Below are positions 1 through 11,500 of a stretch of DNA of 64,000 nucleotides, one piece after another. A program made the translations under genes and the position numbers. Numbering within the stretch: position 1 is the stretch's first letter; each line of letters opens with the position of its first letter. The DNA comes from Vanessa cardui (taxonomy: Eukaryota > Arthropoda > Insecta > Lepidoptera > Nymphalidae). The stretch covers positions 14,213,001-14,277,000 of the forward strand of contig NC_061134.1 of NCBI RefSeq assembly GCF_905220365.1, read 5' to 3'. Below the pieces are notes generated by a model. The model made no database searches. It was not told where the DNA came from and worked only from the letters and a program-made list of their open reading frames with translations.

Positions 1-894
1 CACCTACTCCAATGAGGTTGAATATTTGTATATATGTTGCCCCGGCTATGTGATAAAATATAACCTCAAAATATCTTGGTTCAATTTATATGTCATTTTC
101 TTTTGTAACATAACAAATGGGTGTTTGATAGTTCAATCATCAATATACATCCGAATGTATATTTCTGTTTAATATTCAATGGTGTCCTTAACGACAGTTC
201 TCCCTAACTTTGATCCAAAATAAGTCGTCGTAGCTTATATAACTTTTAGAATAATGTAAGACTACGTACCGTACAACGATAAATCATAATAATTATTTAC
301 TGTACTAGCGACCTGCCTCAGCTTCGCGCAGCTAATATTAAATATACTACGTAATGTCTTAAACGTTCCCATTTTTTGTCATTATTTACAATGGCAATAC
401 AAACCGTTATGTTACCGTTAAATCTGCAATATCATCGAAAACATTCATTAAAAATTCATGCTCTAAATCTATGTCCCACCAAAAACATTAAATGTAAAAA
501 ATGACAAGTCTTTCGATGCTGTATTTCCATCGTAAAAAGTTTTGAGATCTCATAGAAGCCAAGTCCTATTCAAATTATTTTTAAGTTATAAATCAACATT
601 TTGTAATTGTATCATTACTTTTCTTTATATTATAATTATAGTGACTTGGCAATAACCTAAACTCCTAGCTTTTTCCATGTCGAAGATATAGGGGGGCGAA
701 ACAGCCGCGAATCGCTTCGAGAAAATATGGTACGGCCGTGCCCGTTTTGCTCGAAACTTGGCTGGGGCACTGCCATGCCATCAGATTATATGCACAACTA
801 CTTAAAGGTACTTTATTGGAGAAAGATTAATGCTGTATTGCAGAAAATCGGGTAGCAAATTAGTATATATAGTGGTAGATTATATATATAGTAG

Positions 895-1195
895 TATTTT
901 CTTGGTGGTAGGGCTTTGTGCAAGCCCGTCTGGGTAGGTACCACCCACTCATCAGTTATTTTACCGCCAAATAACCAGTACTCAGTACTGTTGTGTTCCG
1001 GTTTGAAGGGTGAGTGAGCCAGTGTAACTACAGGCACAAGGGACATAACATCTTAGTTCCCAAGGTTGGTGGCACATTGACGATGTAAGGAATAGTTAAT
1101 ATTTCTTACAGCGTCATTGTCTATGGGTGATGGTGGCCACATACCATCAGGTGGCCCATATGCTCGTCCGCCAACCTATGTATACCATAAAATAA
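895..1195 (+). repeat. Family C interspersed repeat
   Basis: About 300 bp beginning 'cttggtggtagggctttgtg' and ending near 'ccaacctatgtataccataa' plus an A-rich tail. The same consensus recurs more than ten times on both strands in this window. The A-rich end and lack of terminal inverted repeats suggest a retroposed (LINE- or SINE-like) element; the class is not proven. Confidence 0.7.
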
Positions 1196-1956
1196 AATAA
1201 AAAAAGTAGAAGAAACGTAAAATGTAAACAGCAAATATACCTAGCGTGGATTGATTATTAAGACTGGAAATTTAAAATCCCCAACTAGATATGGTACGAT
1301 TTATCTGACGCAGCTATCGAAATATGACATTTGACAAGATGTTGATTTTTATTCGGATTTTGGCACGTGCTGAGAATTGTTGTCGTATCGTAACAGATAC
1401 GATAAGTTATACTTGACAATGCTTTTAGCAAGTCATCTGAGCAGAGGTTTTATAGTTGTAATTTGCCTTGATTTGTTTACGTTTAAGTCTTGTGTTGTCA
1501 AGGTAAAGTGACTCATAATTACTTTAACGTAAAGTTTATTTTCAAGAAATACAATTAAATCGCGTACAATGTAGTGTTCTATCTAGGGGCTAAAATTTCC
1601 TCTTAATTTCAGGGTAATTTTTGGAACTTATTACATTATTCTAGTTGGGGAAACTTTCGACAGATTTGCATCTGAAAAATACAAGTTTCCTCTGTATATT
1701 TTTCTTTTCCACTAAGCGCGAGTTGAGTTGAATTCGTAATACTAGTCAAGAGTCACCTGTTCTAATTACTTGTGTAGTTTGGCCAATGGCTGGGTTAAAT
1801 AATGATATTGAAATTTCATCAACTTATTACGACATATCTTCGGTATTTCTTTTCACAGAGCTAATTATCTTAAAGTTATTGAAGTACATTTGAACGTTTT
1901 GTACGTGTTAAATTAAGTGTTACAAATTGTCAGTATGATGTCGTTTTATTACTTGA

Positions 1957-2140
1957 CTAGCGACCCGACCCTGCTACGCACGGGTGCGATTTGACGCTAA
2001 ATATAATTTGTATGTGTTTTTATATACAACGCTTTTTTCGTCATTAGAAAATACAAACCACTACGTTCCCTCATTTAAAATTCTTAATATCTTCAAAGCT
2101 TTACATTTAAGTTACAAGTAAAAAGCCGAATTGAAGGTTC
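1957..2140 (+). repeat. Family E interspersed repeat, partial
   Basis: Starts 'ctagcgacccgaccctgcta' and continues 'cgcacgggtgcgat', the recurring head of family E (other copies at 26481, 34973, 43002, 59125 and 62437). This copy lacks the distal half containing 'gacagacagcggtaag'. Confidence 0.55.
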
Positions 2141-2205
2141 AATGTATTCAATTAAAATCGCTTCGTAAATAAGCCATTATTTTACTTGGTGTACTTAAGA
2201 CAAGG

Positions 2206-2502
2206 AGCCGAGATGGGCCAGTGGTTAGAACGCGTGCATTCGATAATTGAGTGTTTAAACCCAGGCAAGCACCACTGTATGATGTGTTTAATTTGTGTTT
2301 AAAAATCATCTCGTGCTCAGCGGTAAAGAAAAACATCGTGAGGAAACCTGCGTGTGTCTAATTTCTTAAAAATGCTGCCACATGTATTCCACCAAACCGC
2401 ATAGGAGCAGCGTGGTGGAATATGCTCCAATCCTTATCCTCAAAGGGAGAGGAGGCCCTTAGTCCAACAATGGGAAATTTACTGTTGATGACGATGATGA
2501 TG
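2206..2502 (+). repeat. SINE A (tRNA-derived), full-length
   Basis: Head 'gagatgggccagtggttaga' carries a Pol III A-box-like block and is followed by a B-box-like block ('gtttaaacccaggc', slightly decayed). The body has the family landmarks: 'tcgtgctcagcgg', 'aaacatcgtgaggaaacctg', and an end of 'ccaacaatgggaaattta'. A GATGATGATG tail follows. Confidence 0.75.
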
Positions 2503-2833
2503 TACGAATACTTAAGAGGTGTGACGAAGATAAAAAACACTTTTATTTGTTGCGCTGTCATTTCATGATTGCTTCGTTCACTCATTCGATCCTTTAAACG
2601 CCAATGTCATGCGAATTCAAGGTCAAATTCGTTTATTTACCTATTTTTCCTTCTTCGTGGAAATAATATTATTATTTTTCTACCTGCATCGATAAGGTCG
2701 GAGCGGATATAAATAAGAAAGTAATAACTTATATTTAATGTAGTTCAAATAATATATATAAACAAATGATGATATAAATAAATGTTTATAATTATTTTAC
2801 TTTAACAATTTCATCTTAATTGCCCTACCAATA

Positions 2834-3165
2834 TCATCACATCACATCATCAGCCCGTTTTTGTCTACTGCTGGACATAGGCCTCTCCCAGTGCACGCCA
2901 CTGTGGTCTTTCTCCGGCTACTCGCATCCAGCTCCTGCCTGCCGCCTTGCGTATATCGTCACTCCACCGTGCCTGAGGGCGTCCACTACGTTTGCCGAGA
3001 CGCGGTCTCCACTCTAGAACACATTTTCCTCAACGGTTGTCGGTTCTACGACAAATATGACCAGCCCACTGCCACTTCAGCATACTAATCCGGTGGGCTA
3101 TGTCGATGACTTTGGTTCTTTGACGGATCACCTCATTTCTGATGCGATCTCTCAGAGAAATCCTA
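2834..3165 (-). mobile_element. RTE-like LINE 3' end, antisense fragment
   Basis: On the minus strand the translation contains pieces typical of the C-terminal end of insect RTE-type ORF2 (HWERPMSSSRQK, a degenerate 'W-R-a-i-G-E-a-y-v-Q-q-W' tail). The same tail in better shape lies on the plus strand at 56351-56475. There is no intact reading frame. The RTE assignment is from recollection of the family tail, not a search. Confidence 0.5.
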
Positions 3166-3712
3166 CCCAATAGTATTTAACTGTCATTCTGATATTTCAT
3201 CAAAAGTAAATGTACTTATATATATTTTTTCTTTTTTATAATATTATTTACTTATCCGCACTGATTTTGCATGGGTTTAACTTATTAAAAAAAAAAAACG
3301 AGAAAAGAAACCTTGACCAGAACATATTTTATTAATATTTATTTTATAGCATATTGGTATAAAAAAGCTATTCGTTGCTTGGGGTCTAAAATATACTTTA
3401 TACCAAATTTCATCAAATTCGGCTCAGGAGCTTTGCTATGAGCAGACAGGCATCTATAATATTAGTATACCTAGGTCATTATATTGTGTAACATTCATCA
3501 AAATGAGCCCGCGATCTAATGATTCAAATTTAGGCAATGTCAACTGCCAAGGTTTTACTTTTACATTGAGTTTGATTCAACTATCCGTTTCCTTCTTTCT
3601 ATTAGTTAAAATGGTATCAAAACCTGTTCAGTATCTTATAATACGAAAAGGGTGATATAACCAGAAGTAGAAATATACTTAGTTTAAATGATGGAAAAGA
3701 GGAACTAATTAA

Positions 3713-3815
3713 TTTCTTTCTGGTTCTTCTCGGTTGCATCTACTTTCCAAACAGGTGGTGGTTTTACATTTAATTCAACGCTGTAACATCACGAATTAAA
3801 AGTAGTTTTATGAAG
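3713..3815 (+). repeat. Family D repeat (LINE 3' tail), decayed
   Basis: Contains 'ctggttcttctcggttgcat' and 'tactttccaaacaggtggtgg', the family D signature whose best copy is at 25880-26025. No coding part is visible. Confidence 0.5.
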
Positions 3816-4189
3816 GTACTACAAAAAATAATATTTTCTATTTGATATAATTAGTATACAAGAATATTATCAACATATGTGATATATAGTGTTTTGTTTT
3901 TAGGCTTATGAATAAGAAAATACTGTGTTATATGATATACTCGTATATTATGGTACACAAGAGCAATAGGGCAGTAACCTGACACGACCGGAAAATGATC
4001 AGGATCATAACTAACAACCTTACTCGCTTCTCGTTGTAGTATTACAACTAGGTAACTTCTACGGAACATATTAAATCTACCAAACATATAATAAATGTTT
4101 GAACAATCAAGGATTCCGATCCAGCAGCTGTATGGGCTTACTAACATAACCAGTGAATTCAAGTACAATCAATGTACACTACCAAGACA

Positions 4190-4722
4190 CACGCTGGCCT
4201 ACTGCTGGGCTAAGACCTGCACTCCCTTTGAGGAGAAGGTTCGCAAAATATTCCACCACTCTGTTCCAATTTGACGACCTCCGTGGTCGATTAGTGTGTA
4301 CACCGGTTTTCATGGGTACTCCACTCTGAGGTCCTGGGTTCGATTCCCGGCCGAGTCGATGTAGAGAAAGTTCATTAGTTTTCTATGTTGTCTCGGGTCT
4401 GGGTGTTTTTGGTACCGTCGTTATAATTTTCTATAACACAAGTGCTTTCACTGCTTATATTGGGATCAGAGTAATGTATGTGATGTTGTCTAATATTTAT
4501 TTATTTAATTCGGGTTGGTGGAATACACACGTGGCAGAACATCTATGAAATTAGACACATACAGATATCCTCACGATGTTTTCCACCACCGCCGAGCACG
4601 AGGTGAATTATAAAAACAAATTACGCACATGAATAATTTAATCAGTGGTGCTTGCCTGGGTTTAGACCAGCGATCATCGTTTAAGATGCACCTTTTCTAA
4701 TCACTGAGCCATCTCGGCTAAG
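4190..4722 (-). repeat. SINE A (minus strand) split by a nested SINE B
   Basis: Reverse-oriented SINE A from 'gcctactgctgggctaag' to 'ctgagccatctcggcta'. Between 'ctgttccaat' and 'cgggttggtggaat', which are adjacent in other copies, lies a plus-strand SINE B (4273-4500). SINE A was therefore already present when SINE B landed. Confidence 0.8.
4273..4500 (+). repeat. SINE B (tRNA-derived)
   Basis: Head 'gacgacctccgtggtcga' with A-box-like sequence, B-box-like 'gggttcgattcccgg', a conserved body ('ttgtctcgggtctgggtg', 'tggtaccgtcgtta', 'tgggatcagagtaatgtatg') and an end of 'tgatgttgtc'. Inserted inside SINE A. Confidence 0.8.
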
Positions 4723-5389
4723 ACACACGCACATAAGCAAAAATAGAAATATAACATATGTGAGTAAGAATGCTATAACGATATATATAAAGCGTGTTTT
4801 TTTATAAAACTATGGAGTGTTTAAATGAAGATTAAAAAATCTACGCGTGACATAAGTGCAGTCTCTCATTATTGCTATTGCTGGGCATTCAATGTCAACA
4901 CCTCGCGTGTTTCCACAACGCTGATTTATAATAATTTCCTACGTGACTTAAGACGATTTAATAATATCGAAGAATTGATTTAAAAAATACATTGTATGCA
5001 GTATTCTTCTATATATTCATTTACATATTCTAGGTAGATTTCGTCTACGTACCACCCACAGATCGTTATAAAATATTCTGCCGGCAAAAAGTAATACCTA
5101 ATGTTGTATATAATATTGTAGTAATGTATTACAGTATGTTGGTAAGCATTTATCACAGTGACGTATGTATTTGCAAGTGTTCATACCAATTTTAAATCAA
5201 GTGTAGTGTAGTGTTTCCTTATAGATTCAGGCTTAATCAAAACAAACGATCTCGTGAGTACCCAACCGGGTGGTCATGCACAAACCTTACTAAGAACAAA
5301 TCAAATCCAGTTTAGATTACCGTCTGTTATCAAGTTATCGGAAATTAATCTCGTCCGAGATAATTCTTGTATCAATACAATGTACTAAG

Positions 5390-5528
5390 GAAAAATGTTA
5401 AGGCTACAGAGTTAAGACTAAGTGTCCGTGCAGAGCGCACGCGCTACATTATTTACCTTTTTTTATTTTAAATATCGATCATTTATTTGTAATTAAGTCT
5501 TAAAAAAATAGTGTTCTTTTTTTGAAAA
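5390..5528 (+). promoter_or_regulatory. Presumed core promoter and 5' UTR of transporter gene 1
   Basis: This is the sequence immediately before the start codon of gene 1. I see no convincing TATA box, and a short locally G+C-rich run ('cgtgcagagcgcacgcgc', 5428-5445) is the only conspicuous feature. The transcription start cannot be placed from sequence alone. The assignment rests on position. Confidence 0.25.
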
Positions 5529-5562
5529 ATGGCAGACGAAGGCGTTACTGTTAAGAAAACGA
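5529..5562 (+). CDS. Gene 1 exon 1
   Basis: Encodes MADEGVTVKKT plus one base (phase 1), followed by the donor GTGAGT. The cytosolic N-terminus is only about 20 residues before TM1. It lies 5.6 kb from exon 2, so it is inferred from phase, donor quality and the matching exon 1 of gene 2 (34 versus 37 nt). Confidence 0.75.
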
Positions 5563-8500
5563 GTGAGTTATATATCATTGTTATTATTATTTTAATTGAT
5601 TTTATCGAGGCATAAAATATTTGAAATATTATAAACATAAATTGTGTTTGTATGATAGAATTATTCAAGAAACGGTTTATGGATATTTTCAAATTAATTA
5701 TGTTGTGTGTTATACTTATTACATTTTCTTTTTCTTAAAAGAATTTGCTTAGCTGTTTCGCGCAAGCCAGTCTGAATAAATAGCAAATGTTGTTGTATTT
5801 CAATTAAAAGATGCGTGAGTCAGTGTTGATAACATCTTAGTTCCCAATGTTGATAAACCTTAGACGATATAAAGGATGAACGATGGTTCGAGTACCACTG
5901 TCTATGGAAAGTGGTGACCATTTGCCATTATTAATCCCGCAAACTATTTATTTTTTCAGATATTTTAAAATTTTGGCAGACATTAAACCAATATTCAAAA
6001 TTCAAAGATAACTAACTTAGTTATTAACTGCCCCAATCCCAGTAACTACAGTGATAAACCCAAGTTGTTGTACATTGTACGTAGCTTCATAAAACTATTA
6101 TGAAGTGAAATATCGTGAGAAAGCCTACCTGTGTCCATCATCTGGAACTGACCAGCATAGTTGAATAAGCTCTGATTTTTTTTCCAAAAGGAGATAGGGT
6201 CTTGGTTCAGAGGCTACAAGGCGATGCCAAAATAATATATTGTCTCAGAAGTATATTTATCTTAGATTATCTTTTAGTTTTCCTTTGATTAATTGTAATG
6301 GAATAACTCTTAATGTATTAAGATCTTCTATTCTGGTCGCACTTTAAATTTTCTAATCTTATGTGTGCGTGAACAAGATCCTGTTTTTCAATCTAATCAA
6401 ACTTTCAAATCGCCTTCTTCACAGTTATAGTACATAAAAAAACCTATCACAAAACAAATTAATTTGTATTCTGCATATTTATATTTGAGTGCCGATACGT
6501 GTCTTATAATGTATTTTTATCAGACACGTGGTTATTTATTTTTATCGCCTTCGTTCCAAAAACATTAAATGCCATTCATACTGTTTTCAACATCGTTAAC
6601 ATAAAACCAAAGGAAATACAGACGAATTGATAACCTCCCATTTTTGAAGTCGGCTAAAAATAATTTAGGATTTTATGTCCCGTCATAATTAGAATTCAAA
6701 TCCTTATAACAACAACAACAGCCTGTAATTTCCCAAGGCTGGGCTAAAGGCTTCGTCTCCCTTTTGAGGAGAAGGTTGGAACATATTCCACCACGCTGTC
6801 CCAATGCGGGTTGGTGGAATACATATGTATGTGGCAGAAATTCTATGAAATTTGTCACATGCAGGTTTCCTCACAATGTTTTCCTTCACCGCTGAGCACG
6901 AGATGAATTATAAAGACAAATTAAGCACATGAATTAGCGGTGCTTGTCTGGGTTTGAACCCGCAATCATCAGTTAAGATGCACGCGTTCTAACCACTGAG
7001 CCATCTCGGCCATCCTTATAACGCTTGAAATATATTTGTAAATTTATAAATTTAAACACTAGCTTCAAAGGATACGTCCAATGCGGAGTGACGTCTAATG
7101 TGCCTCTTATGCGGCTAAGAAAAAGATGTTTCTGTTGTTCAGAGGCCGTAACATCAATTTGATATCTTGTAGGAAAGTGATCAATATTTATACGATGTGT
7201 ATTGAAAAGAGAACGCTTTGGTGTATCTTATTTAATTCGACGTCTCTTTGACCGTATACCGAGATGAAAAATAAAATTCGATCACATTACATCGAGTTTC
7301 AGTTTTTTAAACGTAAAGGTGTCTACTAAGCCTTTTACCGGTATATGACAGCTTTCCCAACGTCGTTCCAAAGGTCTTAAACCCCTCGTAAGCAGGAATA
7401 GAAAAAATCAAAAAAAAATATGCTGCAGTGAATGTCTTTATATTTATTGAAAATGTATAAATTTTGTGGATGGTAAAAAAGTGTTCTGTTAGTTTATTTT
7501 CATTCGTGTAGTTTTACTTCGTTGTCTCGTGATAGTTTCAAAGCCCTTAAAATAACAAACAATACTTTATTGTAAATCTATTATAAATAAGATATATTTT
7601 GTTATCACTGTCAGCAATTTAACCATAGGCTCGTAACAATGATAAAAACAGATTATATCTCAGATTATAAAACAAAAAGCAGGTGGAACGCGCATAACTT
7701 TAAACAAATCCTGAATGTCATAAATGTACGGATTCTTTATGCAATGGCAATTAAATTAATTTTATAAATTATTTACGTACAATAACAATTTCAACTGAAA
7801 ATATTTTGTATGTTAGGGCTGTTTTAACTTTTAAGTTTCCATTTTAATTTGCCTCGTTCTTCTGCACTGATTAATCTGGCACCCTAAGATATATACATCA
7901 GCTTCCAATCTAGCTGATGGTTCGGTTTTGATTAATGCTGATGTTATTAAGCGTCATTGTACCGTCACAAAACCATTGCTCAATTGACTCTTAGTTTAAA
8001 TGAAATCAAGGAAAGGTTATTTATTTATACCTACGTTAAGGAATTGCTGTTACATTGTAACTGGTGTTTAGAGTGGGGGGAAATACCAGAAACCTCGTTC
8101 GTAGGAACTTTACATTTTACTATTACTCTGAATGAGGAAATTCTAGTTTTATTTTACAAGTTTTATACAAATGTAACGCTTCTTCTCTCTCAGATTCTCA
8201 AACTACTTTTTCCATAGTATCAGTGTCTGTTGCATGCTCATTACTAAGGGGATTTGTCTTCTTAACAATGCACCCTCTATACAATGTTCATCAACAGCCT
8301 AAAATATAAGTAGTCATCATCATCATCATCATCTTTCTGCCCTTTTCCTAATTTTATTTTGGGTCGAAGTAGCATGTCTTCTCCTTCCATACTTCTCAGT
8401 CAGACGTTATCTCACAAGTAACATTCTTTCTAACCATATCTTCTTTAACATAATCCATCCATCGTTTCTTGGGTTATCCTCTACCTCTATATCCATCCAC

Positions 8501-11500
8501 ATCCATGCTCAACACCTTCCTTACAACATGGTCCTCATTCCTTCTGATAATATGTCCATATGTAGTCATCTAAGAGTTTGCATTATGACTATAAGCCCAA
8601 ATTAGCTCTGAAACGGCTGGACTGATTTTAATGGGACTTTCAGGAGCAGTTAGCTGATGTAATAAGAAGTAACTAGACAACAATAATAACTTTTTTGTAA
8701 AATTCCTATTCGCAGGAAATCGTAGGCACAGCTTGTATTATCTAAAATGTATTTTTGTGGTCTTTACTCCTACACGTCACTATCAAACTAAGATATCTTG
8801 TATATCTAGTATATGTATCTTAGTGGAACATATGATTACATTATCATGCAGTATTTAGTAGCTAGGAAGTACGCTCTTGAGCTGTAATACCTCCTTCAGA
8901 AAATATGTCAATAATTTCAGAAGATACATTTGCCACACTTTTTAAGATATAGTTTTATCCGTCAATGTTATTATTATCTTTATCGACGATTTCAACAAGT
9001 CCAACTGAATCGAGATAGCTGGTACAGATCCGTCAAATGTATGTTAATAAGATTAAAGGAAAATTACCGAGTTATATAAATTAAAGAAATTTCCTCAATC
9101 AAATGAATAATTTTCACTACGATTAATCCACATTAGAGTAATTTCATTACTTTTTTAAGAAAACTAATTTAAAAAAAATGGATTAGAAAACAATCGATAT
9201 TCTCAAGAAATCTTTCAATCGAAGATTATAATAAAACTGATCAGCAAATTAGTTCAAATGTTTCTATATATATTTTAAATTCTTACTACTAAGTATTTAT
9301 TAGTATAGTCTCGTCTTTCATTTTGTCCGAAATGTTGAAATTTGTAAAAATAATGCTTAAATTACCTATTTGGACGTTAGATAATAAGCCTGTAGAATGT
9401 TTGCTTAATAGCGTAATGGTGATGTAAGGAATTTTCAATATTTGTCACATCACCAAGGTTTATGGTGGGTGGCTATTCGCGCAATGTATAACCTAGGAGC
9501 AAAAGAATCGTTAAGAAATAAATTTAAAGAAATCAAACCTTGGGAATGAAACTTTCGTTTCCCGGCTATTTCGTTTCATATTAAATTGTTTATATAATAC
9601 ATGAGACAAAAAGACCCCGCTGAGTTTCTTTCGCCGGTTCCTCTCAGGTGAGGGTGTTTTCTTTTCCGAACCGGTGGTAGGGTTTTAATTGACCATCAAT
9701 AAGAAAGTGTAATACTTCTATATAGAATAGGGTAATTTGAGTTTGGTGACCATTTACCATCAAATGGCATATTTTTCCATTCACCACGTTTTCATAAAAA
9801 CAGACTCCACAGTATTTTCTTATTATTGGTGTTATGTGTAATTACAGTCATTAATTTGTTGTTGTTTTTATTAATATAGTAGATAATATTTTAATGCATA
9901 TTTGTTACGCATTTGTGTATGATCATAGTTTCTACTTTGTGTTTATCATTACCTGTATTGACCTGAATAGATTTATCTGTGGTTGACGTTATATGTACGG
10001 AAATATTTCGTTAGTAATTGCTGAGCGTTTTAGCCGTATACATTATATGTCAGGAGGCTCATTATACTCATTAGAAAACAATGGAAGCTTCATCAATATC
10101 ATATTTTACGATAGTATAATGAATCAACAGTGATTAGTATAATGAATCGTCAGTTAAATATTGACAAAAGGTCTAGTCATATTAAGTAAATAAGACTGGT
10201 AGATCCGAAAAAAGTTGTCAGATTCGAACCCAAAGCTATTTCTTCGTTACAATATTTCAGCTTTTATGTTTACAGTATCAGACGTCTATATATATATAAA
10301 AGAAAGTGGTGTTAGTTTCACTACTTATAACTCAAGAACGGATCAACCGATTTGGGTGCAAATTTGTGGAGAAGTAGCTTAGAACCACAAGACGGACATA
10401 CTTTCTATCCAGTTCGACCGCGTTTTAATGAAGTCAGTTTAAAATATGAAAAACGCACCTGACATGGAACAACAAAACACAAATAACACAATATAAAGAA
10501 CTTAAAAAATATATCAGTTAGATATTCTTGTATATATTACTAGTAGTAGTAGTACTATAATTTGTATCACCCCTTGCGAAACCAGGGCGGTTCGCTCGTT
10601 ATATCTATATTTAATGCTGTAACTTAGTTTATGATGCTTCCTGGAAATTAATACTTGGAGGCTCAACTAAAATATCATTAATACAAATTTAAGATATTAA
10701 TATATAAGACGTCAGCTGAATTGAAGCCTCCTCTCCCTAAGGAATTGCCGAGCTATTCAAGCCATGCTGAAAGTGACTGAAATATCAGATACACACAATC
10801 ATAATGAAGGTTTCCTGACGATGTTTTCCTTCACTACCGAGCACGAGATGAATTATAAACACGAACTAACTAAGTGAAAAGTGAAAATTGCTTGCTGTGA
10901 ATATATAACCGGTAACCCTCAAAAGTTCGCAGCGTACTGTAAAGGAAAATTTCATTATAATCCGCTTTGTTAATATTTCGAGTGAATTCTTATTTTAATT
11001 AAAATTCTATTTATTTTAAGAATTGGATAATCAGCCATAAGTATATACATAATTGCCGTTGTGCAACACTTTTAATCAACATTTATTTTAAATATTTTAT
11101 TTTACGTTTTTTTATTTAATTAATTTATTGTTACTCTCTTAGTTTTTTGTGACTTTCTATATTGTTGTTTGTGGTGTGCAATAAAGTTTCATTATTTTTA
11201 TAGCGAAGCTGCTTGGAGTGCGTCATCTTCAAGCGGTGCTCCTGTTCTTTGCAATGCTCATCGCTTTTTCGATGCGAGTGAATGTGAGCATGGCAATCGT
11301 CGCTATGACAGACACCACTCAAGAAAACGTAAGTCAAATATATATTAATCTAATATTTAATATTTAGATGGCCCAGTGGTTAGAACGCGTATATCTTAAC
11401 CGATGATTTCGGGTTCAAGCCCAGACAAGCACCACTATATATGTATATAGTTTATTGTATATGTGCTTAATTTTATTTATAATTCATTTCATGGTCGGCG

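Larger units (their letters stand above)
1..5528. other. Upstream non-genic region with dispersed repeats
   Basis: I see no exon set or long conserved reading frame here. Identifiable content is repeats: a family E element at about 305, a family C copy (895-1195), a family E copy (1957-2140), SINE A (2206-2502), an antisense RTE-like LINE tail (2834-3165), a family D tail (3713-3815) and a SINE A carrying a nested SINE B (4190-4722). A short G+C-rich patch at 680-790 is unexplained. Confidence 0.6.

Noticed and set aside
3851..4168. 105-codon minus-strand frame
   Set aside because: AT-rich, no recognisable domain, no splice context, in repeat-rich DNA.
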